Assembly: GCA_019096065.1 (NCBI GenBank)
Contig: JAGUCH010000001.1
Coordinates: 16,864,001-16,928,000 of the forward strand
Source: Paracyclopina nana
Lineage: Eukaryota; Arthropoda; Copepoda; Cyclopoida; Cyclopettidae
Direction of reading: 5' to 3'
DNA length: 64,000 bases
The position numbers were made by a program, and so were the translations under genes. This document shows positions 1 through 12,000 of the stretch, piece after piece. The notes beneath the pieces were generated by a model. That model made no database searches and was not told the origin of the DNA. It saw only the letters and a list, made by a program, of their open reading frames with translations. Every line of letters begins with the position of its first letter. Position 1 is the first letter of the stretch.

Positions 1-3000
1 TCAAACTCGTTGATGTCCAGGTACTTGGCCAGGCCGAAATCCGTGATTTTCACGCAACTCGGGTTCTGCACGAGAACGTTACGTGCGGCCAGGTCTCGGT
101 GCACCAGCCTCTTCTCCTCAAGGTAGGCCATGCCACGAGCAATCTGAGTGCACCAGTTCAGCAGGGGCTTCGAGCCAATCTTGTCCTTGTTGTTGCGGAC
201 GTAATCCAGAAGGCAGCCCAACGGCATCAACTGAGTGACGAGCATCAGTTGGGAAGTCATGCAGACGGCCAACAGCCGCAAAAGGTTCACATGCTCCACT
301 GAGGCCATCATGTAGGCCTCCTCAAGGATCTCCTTGTTGGTGTTGGGGCCAGTCTCCGCATGGAGCACCTTGATGGCCACGGGGATCTTGACGTTTTCGT
401 TCTCCGGAATCCACACTCCCCTGAAGACGGTGCCAAAAGCGCCATAGCCCAAAATGGATCCCTTCCTCAGCTCACCTTCTCGCACGATCCGCAACTTGGC
501 CATGTTGGGCTTGATGTTGGTCGGCCTCAAGGGCTCGTTGTCCTCGATACCTGCCATGGCCAGGGCCAGTTTGGCAGTGTTCTCCTTGGCCTTGGCGCGC
601 TGCCTCCATTGGTATCCGAAGACTAGTAGGAAAAGGCCTAATAGCAGGATGCACCCCACGAGTCCACCGATGATGGCCGGAATGGAGTTGGCAGCAGACG
701 AGGAGAGCCTTTGGCCGACAACGGCCTCGGTTGAGCAATAAGGATCCTGGTGGCTTTCATCAGGCGTGAAGATCTTGTGCGGATACTCTGGAGGGCAGGT
801 CTTGGTGCAATTGAAGGCTGTCCCGTTTTGGCCCACCAGGCTCTCATCGGAGTAGACCTTGAAGTTCATGCACGCATTACAGTCAAAGCTTGTGGGGCCG
901 TGACACCCTCGACACTCGGAGTGGCAAGCCAGGCAGGTCTTGTTGGCCGCATTGAAGTGATCCGAAGAGCACTCCTGCGTGCATTGCTCGTCCTGCTCCA
1001 AGCCCAGACACTCGAGGCAGACCTCCTTGTGGAATCCGTAGCCAGTGCACTTCTTGCACAGAGGATGGCAAGGCCTACAAATGGCCTTGCCCTCAAGGTT
1101 GAGATTCTGCAGGGTTTTGGAAGCGGCTTGCCTGGAGACCCAGTCGAGGTAGTATCCCTCAGGGCAATCCTCGTCAGCCTCAAGGCATTTCTCCACCTGG
1201 AACTGCCCGTTGATGATGGCCTTTTCGCACGAGTTGCAGCCCTGTGGTCCCACCGTGTTCTGCGGTCCTTGGCAGCCTCCAACGCAGTTCTCATGGCAAG
1301 GCTTGCACTCTCCGCCATCGTCGTACTTGCCGTCGGGACACTCCTTGACGCAGAAAGGACCATCTTTGGTATTCTTGCAAGCATCGCAAGATCCAGGCCC
1401 TGGCCCTGAACAGGTCAAGGCGCACTCCTGGTGGCATTTCATGCAAATCCTGTCGGAGGACTTGTACAGGCCGAGATTCGGGTCGCACGAGGCCACGCAC
1501 TCGTTTTCCACGCTGAAGGTCTTGCAGGCCAGGCACATGCCTTTCCCCGGTCCCCAGCATCCATCAGAGCTGCATTGGGAGTCGCACACTTTCGACTCCA
1601 GAATGCACTTTTGCGCTGGTCGGTTATTCTGCAGGAGCGTGTTGTGCGAGGTGGACTTCATGATTTTCTGCCAATTGATGTCTTGCGCATAGCAGAGCTC
1701 GCTATTCTCCAGAATGGCCACGGATCCGGACCGGATCAGCTTGAGGCTCCTCATGTTCAGGCTGGACAACGAGGTCTTGACAATGTACAGACTTGAGAAG
1801 TATTCAGTCAAATGGCGGCCTCCGATGACCTCGAGGTTACGAAAGGCGTTCAAGGTGGTGAAGTTGGGGTGATGTGCCTGGATGTTCATGAAGCCAGTGA
1901 CTTCTTTGACAGTGGACAAGGCCTCGAGTCGGATGGGGTCCATGGCAGGATACCTCGGTCCGAACGTGAAGTTTTCGTAAATCTGCTGAAAGCCCGAGAA
2001 ACTCGAGTCCAAGATGGTCACCGAGCCCTCAATCACAGTGCAGTTTTGCAGCGAGTCAATGTTGCCCGCGTGGATGGTATCGGAGAAGTGGCAAGTCTTG
2101 GGGCAGGGCCCATTGCAGGGCACACACTCTCCGTTGACAGTCTTCTTTTTGGGAGGGCAAAACTTGACGCAAGCCCCGTTGTCTTTGAGCAGATGTTTGG
2201 GGCAATCGCGAACGCACGTGGCTCCATAGGCGTACTTTCCATCCGGATTCTTCTCCCACTTGTACTTGATGGGGTTGTAGCGCTGCATCGGGGGGCATTC
2301 CTGCTTGCAAACCCCGTCATCATAGAAGTTCCGACAGGCCTGCAAAATTGAAGGGAAAAAAAAGGTTTTATAGGTCTGGTGCACTTCTCGCGTTCTGCCC
2401 AGGAATGCGGACTGAGCGACGCCCTGGGGGCTTTAGGTGCCTTTTTTTCGCGTTCCGCTACAAATGACATGTAATTAAAAATATGACATAATTGGGCTAG
2501 CTAAAATGTGGGCAAAACTGGCATGAATGACTTACGAGGCAATCCGACTGTTTGGGCCCAGTGCAGCCTCCAGCGCAGAAAAGGTGGCAACATTCCCTGG
2601 GCTGAGGGCCGAAGCACCTGCCTTGGTGGCACTGCGGACTGCAGTTGATTTTGGAGAATTTCTGGCAATTCCCAGGGCCTTCGCCCCAGCAGCCCTTCTC
2701 GCAGGTCTCGTGGCACGGCGTGCAGTCCCGCTCGGCCTCTTGGAACTTGTACACATACAAGTACTTGGCGTTTTGTCCAGTGATGATTTCCTTCCATTCA
2801 ATGGTCTTGATGTGGCATAAATTGTAGTTGTTCAGAATGCCCACGCTGCCTTCGAGAATGTCTGCAAAAATGACGTCATATATCATCACTCATTCCAAAT
2901 TAACATTGAATTCGCAAAAAATCGGCTTCAAATAGGCGTGAAATTGAATTGGGGGGAGAGAAGCAGATCCAAATTTAAAAATGGCTAATTGTGACAAATG

Positions 3001-6000
3001 TGGCACTAAAAAGACAAATACTCCTGGAGCCGTCGGTTTTGATTCTTTTATGGCTAATTACCCACGATACAATTGCTGCACACAGAAGAATAAGGCAAAG
3101 GTGACGAAGAAAAAGAGTCTCACGAGAAGTCTCCAAGCATGACCAGAGCTTGGCTCAAGGCCAACTTGGAAGCAACTGGTGAAGAAAATAGAATCCCACT
3201 TTTTGCTACCCTTCAGAAGAGTTTAAAGGAGAAGAAGCAATGCATTGTGTAGAGAAAAAAACCGACTCATTTGAGCATACGCAAATATTCATCAAAGAAT
3301 AAAAGTCCTCCGTGGCAACAAAAACGATGTGTTTTGACCATCATCATTATATTATCAGGATTACATTTTGGCATCCTGGGAACGGCGTTTTTGTCTCGTT
3401 CCCTCGTATTGATGGTCACTTTTGATGGGACACACCGCGCGAGTCGTTGTCTAATAACAGCGGTTTTTGGCCGTCATCATTGGGTTTGCTCCGCTCGCGT
3501 TTTCCATCTGATCTACCTGCCCAAGAGCATCAAGATGACTCACTACCTTTTTAATGTGTAGTATCTTGATGGGTAAAATATGGCCAATTCCCAAGGGGGG
3601 GAAATCGATCATCTGATCAGCTGTTCCATGCGATGACATTTCAAAAATAGCTTGCGAACGAAAATAAAATCTTTTCCATTGAAGAATCAGGAGCCAGGCT
3701 ATAATTTTTTCTGTCTTGTGGATTCGTTTTTGGCTCCAAAGCAATTTCGAAGCACATTTCGAGTCTTTTTGTTAACAACGCGTAAAATTTAGTCGACTGC
3801 AAATTGGGGTTGACCACTCGCTGTGATTGATCAGCAGGTAGAAGAAACGACCCCAAAAATAGTACTACTGCACCCCTCGGCCATTTTTCCAACTCTTAAA
3901 ACATGAAATACGACTCTCGTCGAGAGCTGGTGGTGAGATGCGAAGAAACGGTGAAAAAGTGGGGAATGCTAGGTGCAATCTTTCAAAATTGCAGCCATAA
4001 ATCAGAAGGATATAATAATAATAACGTACCTCTGAGAGCTGGCAGCTCGAGGTTGTTCATCTTGGACAGGGTGACAATGAGTGCAAACTCGTCATCTTGC
4101 ACGCTGAGCTTGAACAGGGTTCGACCTCGGATGATTTGCAGTGATGGCAGAACGATGCGGGTCACATCCACGTGGGAGATGAGCACGTAGCCTGTGACCT
4201 CTCGAATGTGTTGCAAGAAGCTGAGGTCGAGGTTTTCGTCTTGCAGCCACGTCAATTCCAGGTTGCCATCCACATACGTGCAGTTGGTGTAACGATCGCG
4301 GAGATTGCGATAGTGATGCTCCCGATTGCTCGGCACCGACATGCGACCATTCGTGCCAATGCAAACTGCAACGACGACGACAAAAAGGATTAGTGGGCAC
4401 AACAACAATAGCACAATTGGCACTCAGGCCAAATATAGAGATTGCCACTGCTACACGAATAATTGCAGACGTGGCATCATGCTCACATTGGCTACCATAT
4501 TTTTTCTTAGTAGCAACCATTTGAAAATAAAAATTAACAAGGCGAGATTCAGCAATTTCTCGTCAAATGATAAAGGTAAACAAACAAAGAGCTTATATAG
4601 AGATGAGCTATTTTGGTAGGCATTTCAATCGAATGCTGCACATGCTTTATCAAATAGTTTCCCACGAAGAAGTTGGAATACAGCTTGCAATGGTCCACTA
4701 GGCATTGTATCCATGCTAAATCCCTTCCAAGATCAGGGGACACAATTGTTTCTTGACAAACAATATCAGTTGGAGCGATCTGAGCTTAATCCTCCTCCGA
4801 GAGTCTTATGGGACTGTCGTGTGATGGGGTCAAACGATAATTTTAATGCTACCAAAATTGACCAGTTTGGGACAATGGTCACTTTAAAACATGTCCCAAG
4901 TCTCATAATGGCCATTGGCTAGTTGCAGAGTGATTAATGAACGCGAAACTGCTGGGCAGCAAATTTAATTTGCCAAGATTCTCTATTGGCCACAACGGCC
5001 GAAAAAAGGGTATATGCAATAAAGTGGGGCCCTCGACTTTTTGCCTCGGATAATTTACAGGCGAGCCGCAAAAACCAACCGCGCGGCCTAAAAACAACAA
5101 GCTGAAGCAAAAGCCTTACTTTTTCCATGCCTCAAGGGCTCGTTTTCGGCCAAACTGCCCTCTTTTGCCCTGACGAGGGCCAAAAGGCCGGCCGCATGCA
5201 GGAGCCAGCCGAGTAGAAAGGCCCTCATGGTGTCATGGCAGCCTTCGCAGAGTCATGTTGGCCGCGCGTTGAAATCACCACGGAAAAAAACAGCACTTCA
5301 CTCTCCTCGCAAAAGTTGGACTCACTCTCTTTTGGGTCTGGAGGAATGCGACGACTGAGCATGCTACTACGTCTATGGTTGGGTGTCAACCAGGGGCGGG
5401 CGGGGCTGGTCGGGCAGCCTTGGGCTGCACTCAGTGAGTGGAGGTGCTCAAGACGCTCAAATGGTGCAGCAGGTTGGTCGCGACGACTACTCGCGCTGGC
5501 TCTGGCAGCTTCTACTTAAACGACTACAGGCCAGGTTCATCGTTTTTCGAGCGCTCTTAAGGACGCCAACAGCTCTGGCACCAATTACATCTACTATATC
5601 AACTGAGCCTCCAAGGCAGCTAGGGAATAATCCGCAAAAACTCGGTTTGAATATTAGATGCTGAGCAATTCTTAGCAGGCTTCAAGTCACTTTTTAGATG
5701 CAATTTGACCGATGGGATCAGGTGTCTGTGTCGATGTTAATCACAGCCCCAAATGGTTGTTCCCGTTGAAGGTGCCCCGGCCCCGACCCGACTTGTGCTG
5801 CTCTGGCACCAAAGAGAGAGAGAGAAAGAGGCTCTCAAGAGTTTTCGCAGCTAGCTCCTCACCTTACACCACCACACAGCTTGGAGATGCTCATTACTAC
5901 TAGTAGTACTTCTGCGCAAGGTTTGTAGACGAAATCGGGGTACCACTATAAAAAGCGTTTGCCGCCGCCGCGTGTTTTCATTAAGCCCTTTTTCCATCAT

Positions 6001-9000
6001 AAAACCAAGAGAGATGATGATAAGGCGACGGCCGCAAGAGCCCACTTAAAGAGATAAGCTCCATGTTGTTTTTTGCAGAGAGACTAATGCGATGTTCATC
6101 TGCACCAAATCACGTTTTCCTACAGTGATTTCATTTCTATGGAATCAATTAAGTCGAGCAATGTAAACACGCTTGATTTGTAATTTTAAGAAAAATATAG
6201 AGCTAAATAATTTTAAAGGTTTTGCTCTAGTTTTGGTACTATTTAACGGAAAAATGGATCTCAACCAGCTTTAAAATGTGCCAAAATAATTACTTAATAT
6301 TGATATATTGAAATAAGTAAGCAAAGCTGTAATCAATGAAAAATGGCTGAATTGAAAATATTACCAAAACGATTGAACGTTTCTTGCGGTTCAAAATGAA
6401 GCTTCAATGGAAGAGGTCTGAACTTGAAATTGCATTAGGAGCATCATCATCATCCTTGACCCGAAAGGTTCATATCACAATTGCATTTCCTCGGCAGGAA
6501 AAAGTCACTTCTTCTTTTGGCTTGGCTGGAAATGCAGCCATTTTCTTGTCACACCACAGCATATGATCATCGCATCAGAAACAAATCACGTTCCATCGTG
6601 GATCAAATGGCACTTATTTTACATGAAATAGCAAGTGATTTTTTTTTGTCCGCTAAAGCTTGCAAAAAGTAAACAGAGCAAAATGCACAGCTCAAATATG
6701 TGTTGGCCCTTTGCAATACAGCCAATTTGATGGAAGGCGATAACAAGCCGACGCGACGAATAAAAACACGAGCAAGTTTTAAAGCTCTTTTTTACAAGCC
6801 ACTACTACCAAAAGAGATCCTTGTCTGAAGAGAGCTCAGGTGGTGCCAAAGAAGAAGAAGACCCCTGGGTGGAGGCCAAATGAGCCTCTGACCCCTCTCG
6901 TGTGACAAATAGCGCAGTCAAAATCTGATTAATGCGCATTCCAGCCCAATATCAAATTGGGCCATGAGTAAATTCCTTAAAGGCCATCAAAAGGCTGTAA
7001 AAGCATCGATCGTGCCCGAACCTAACGAAGAGGAAGACTTTTCGTTGATTTTTTGGGGCTTGTTAAAAATCGGACAATTTTCATGGTCATAAAATGGACG
7101 AGCATGATGCTGCTGTAAAACGAGCTCCTCTCCGCTTGATCATCATTTTTAAAAGCATCTGGGTCATTGTTGTCATCTTTGCTCGAGGCCCTCAAAATGA
7201 TGATAGCGAAGCGAATCGAGCATGCCGGCCATGGCAACGCAACGCAACGCATATTACCATTATTATTCTGTAGCAGAATATTGGCATAATTTGCTAGCCC
7301 ATCATCAAAAGATGGGATGATGTCAAAATAGCCGCGAGGCAAAAAGCTCTTTGCCAATCGGTCTTGAGTCAGCATGATACCAACACTATGAGAGGGGATT
7401 TTTCAAAACCCATTATCTTCGGCTATCTGGCCATTTGCCTTTGTCCTAATGGTGTTTGTCAATCCTTCAGCCGACAAGAAAGTGCTGCTGCTGACATCAG
7501 CTGTTGCGACCTCATAATTGAAGCTGAACAAAACAACTCTGCTTGCAACATTAATTTATGCGGGGACGATAATTTAATTTTCGCCTCTTGTTTAGTTTTT
7601 CGGGGCAAAATCAAAAATTACAAGATAAGGCAGTCGGTAATGAGACGCTATTGATATTTTTTAATTTTTTTTACTAAAAGTTGAACATTTTTAAAAGACT
7701 AAAAATTGATGGACATAGTTTTTATGTTGACATTATGATGTTGTTTATGGCAACTTTTTGTGATAAAGCAATAAATGAGACTCAGGCAGCTTACTAATAA
7801 GACTCGGTTGTCATCATTCAATTTTGTGCTCAGTTCCAACATTTCTGAAATTAATGTTGGTTGGTCTTTAAAGCGATCAGTGCAAGTGTTGGTGCTGACA
7901 TCAGCTGTTGCGACCTCATAACTGAAGCCCCAGCAGCAAAACAACTTCTTTTCAAGATTAATTTATGCGGGGACGATAATTTAATTTTTGCCTCTTGTTG
8001 AGTTTTTTGGGGCAAACTTAAAAACTACAAGATAAGGTAGTTGGTAATGAGACGCTATTGATATTTTTTAATTTTTTTACTTAAAGTTGAACGTTTAATG
8101 GACTAAAAATTGATGGACATAATTTATATGTTGACATTATGATGTTGTTTATGGCAACTTTTTGTGATAAAGCAATAAATGAGACTCAGGCAGCTAACTA
8201 ATGAGACTCGATTGTCATCATTCAATTTTGTGCTCAGTTCCAACAATTCTGAAATTAATGTTGGTTGGTCTTTAAAGCGATCAGTGCAAGTGTTGTTGGT
8301 GCTGACTTAAGCTGTGACCTCATAATTGGATTCCAAGCAACACAACATTAAAAGAAGTGCTCATTTTCGACATTAAGGCGCTTTAAACACGCCATGGCTA
8401 TTTTAAAGGCGCTCCTTAAGCCGTTAATTGGATGGACTTTTAAGACCACTGCAAATCATATAATGGAGGTCTACAACAAGGATTTGTAACTCCAAGGGAG
8501 GAGCCCTTGATGTCCAGGTTTCACTTTTTAAAAGGAAGGCTTTGCCGATACCATTAGCGTTAATTAACGCCATCTTGCCACGAACGGGTTATCCAAAATG
8601 CACATCATGCAAAAAAAGACAACTTGGCACTTTCCAGACTTGAATTTTAGATTTATATATAGCTTGACCCAATCGTCATTTGGATTTCATCAATGGGAAC
8701 TGACAGCAAAGTAGAAGGAAGACTCATTAATTGGATGAGCGAGCCTCATTAGTAATTCCATCCGAAAAAAAATTTGAATAAGAGCTGATTTTGAAATTTA
8801 TCATGCTAGATGGCGCCACTGTAAGGTAGTACAGCTGTTTACGCATGACGCTTTGACGGAAATGTGTGAAAAAAATATTTTAAGGTTACGCACTCAAAAG
8901 CTGCTAAAAGTTGCCAGTATTTTCATAGAACAGCCCAAATCACTAATTATGTTATGAAAAAAGTTTTTTATCTGGTAGCGCCATAAAAGCCAACATCATT

Positions 9001-12000
9001 TAACTCTGCTCTGATTGGTCTAAAAAATGGCGGAAAATTTCAAATTACATTGCAATTGAAGAACTTTAGCATTTTCCCGCTTTTTTCTGCTGATTGGCCT
9101 GATTTTTTAAAACTAAGTAGCATGAAATGTAATAGGGATCAAATATTATTTATCGAATTTTTGAGAAATCATATGGGAAGGCCAACTTTTTGGCAAATTT
9201 CGAATTGCTATTTAGCTGCCTCTGTAGTGAACATACTACACGGCTTTTCACGCTAGGGTGCGCTGACTGTACTACGTAACAGACGCCATCGTTCCTTATT
9301 TACTTCATTGGCAAAATTGAAGGATGGCAATCGAGGATCATTAATTGGCTCCTTAATTCTCATTAGTAATTTTGCGAAAAAAACCCTCAAAATTGGACAA
9401 AAGTCAAAGAATCGCAAGCCAAAAAAAGGGAATAAGTCAGATGAACACAGCACCTGACACCGGGCTACTTTTTACTACACTTTTTCTATTGAGACAAAAA
9501 GAGTGGAAAAATGGAATCACCACATCTGGACGTCATCACAGCTAATACAGCCACCAAGGCAACATTCCACAACCTCTTGTCTTGTCGGTAAACTTTTATT
9601 GCCTGGCCATCTCTTGTTCAGCGTAAAATATATCAGAAAACAACCTGGCTTTTATGGCTTCTTCTCATACGACCACTATACAACTTCTGCCTACTACGTC
9701 TTGCAATTAAAGAGGTCATTTACTTCTTTGGACCGAGGAAAATATAAGTATTGGTCATTGGCTGAGTTGAGCAACAGTTGCTGCTATGATGATGATGATG
9801 ATGGAGAGACTCTCGCGCAATTGCCTCGGGAAATTTTCGAGTTTCAGAGCAAAGCACAGTGGGGTCACAGGCAGTCAAAAAAAATTTCCCCAAAAGTAGT
9901 GCGATGGGTGAAGGGAAAAGTTCAAGCCCCAAATTGCAATGCCACCAATTAACTCAATACGCTCGTGGCCTCGTAAAAAAACGAGTCGAGGAAAAAAATG
10001 CTATCAAAAAACAGCAACCTTTTCTCAACAATGAATAATTCCAAAACCTTTTAGCACTGATAAAAACAGGCTTCATTGCAGCAACGGAAAAACGGTTATT
10101 GATAAAATTGCATGGAGCAAGAGCAGCAAAAAAACCTAATGGCTCTCACATCACGATGATTGATTTGGTTGTTTTGTTCACAGCAATAATGGCAAACATT
10201 TCCAAGGCTACATAACCCCACCGTGCTCTCTCAAGTTTTTGGTAGCAGCAGCTTCTCAAGTCTTTGGTCTGCGGCCACAAAGAACTACTACTATATAGAT
10301 AATAAGCAAGAAGTGTTGTTCTACAATGATGAGGCTACCCTTACACTATCTGGCCGAAGAAATGCATTTGACCAAAGGTGTGTTTTTTTTCTGCCTCCTC
10401 CGAAAAATTCAACAATTGTCATTACGACGGTGGCGTGAGAAATCCAGTTAAATTATGGTGATATCAATGGAGGAATGCACAAGCATCTTCTTCACATTTC
10501 CGGACCATGCTCGCCATCTGCTATCAAAATTATTTAGCATCATGGGAACCTTTTCAAAATTGGAATTTTATAGACTGCGCTCAAATTAATGTTCAAATTC
10601 ACAATGGGACAAATGCTAGCCGTAAAATAAGAGCGTTTTTCTCTCTCTGAAAAATAATAAGGTCATTTCAGACGCCATTTGAGAGACAATGATCTGAAGG
10701 TGGAATAAGGGTGAGCACGGTGGGGGATGGAGACGCTCAAGACCCTCGATTTCATAGATGTGGAGCAGCAGGATTCGGCTCCGAGTGGGAGAAGAAAATC
10801 TGGTCAGTTTTCTAGCTCAGAAGCTTCTTGCGCTCAAGTTTTTGGACAGCCTGTCATTATAGTCTAGCAGCAGCAGCGGCTCAAAAATCTCATTTTCAGC
10901 ATTGGGAGAAACGGTATCAAAAGTGCGTAATTCTCTCTCAGGGCATCAAATTTCAGCTCTGTAGCTCAGATTTGGCTCAATTTTCGCTCAAGGAGGATAG
11001 TTTGTCCTCTCAGCCACAGCGGGGTCCTTTGAGGCGCAAAACTACAAATTTGCTGGCGAGGAAGAATTTTCAGGTCAGCCTTGCTACTACAACTACGGAG
11101 GAATGCTTGACCGTTGTTGTTATTGTCATAATGAGAGACTTTTCTTGGCTGGCTGTGATAATTGGCAGTCTCCGCTCGAATGCCAGCCATGCTAAACTTA
11201 TTGAAAACGCGCTTGAGGAATTCGTTCACAGCCGCTATTTCAGCCCTGATTTTTCGCTCTCCACATAAATGCCTAATTGGCTAAAGATGGCTTGTCCAAA
11301 GGGCGCGGGCTAAAAGGCTGATAAATAAGAGGCTGTCCAAAAGTCAGGGCTCATCACTCAAGTTTGATGCCTTTTCCAAATAGGAGCTCATTCATGCGGT
11401 TCAAACTGGCCAGGAAAAAAAAGAGTTTGAATCATGCTGCCTTTTTCTCAACAACGCAACGCAAATCCGCGGTTTGATACGTACCCTTTGCTCTATCATT
11501 TGCTTGATGGTCATCACGCAACTTTGAGGCGGATGATGATCATCATCATCATTGGTCATCAGAAAAAACGGCTTCAGTTGGATGGAATTCCTCAAAATCG
11601 CAGCGCAGATTAAAAACCAATTAACCGGACAAAAGCGCGCGCGCAAACCGATACACGAGATTACGAAACTGGACCCCAAATTCATGACAAATATTGTGAA
11701 TGAATGGCACTTACTTTGCGATTTTCTTAGCGAGCCCACCGTATGAATTTGATTCAAATCGTGTTGCACTCGGACGAGGCCGGTAACCACGTGCGCCAAA
11801 TGGAGAAGAGTCAGAAACGCTTTTGCCATCTTCGATGCATCGAAAGGTCACAATTCGATAAAAAACATGTCGTCTCTCTTCGAGAAATTCAACTTTCAAG
11901 CCAACCGACTCGCTCTAAGCCTCTAACTAAGTTTCTCAGCATGTCAGATTCTCAGTAGAGAAGCGAGTTTGTTCATTTGAGCGCCACCTCGTAGCCGTTG

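Noticed and set aside
9503-9952. 149-codon open frame on the plus strand in the EGFR intron
   Set aside because: No recognisable motif, includes a simple Asp repeat from (GAT)n, and no start or splice context.
11147-11160. GGCTGGCTGTGATA, resembling the complement of the miR-2 seed region
   Set aside because: The match ends after the seed, and no opposite arm forms a hairpin around it.
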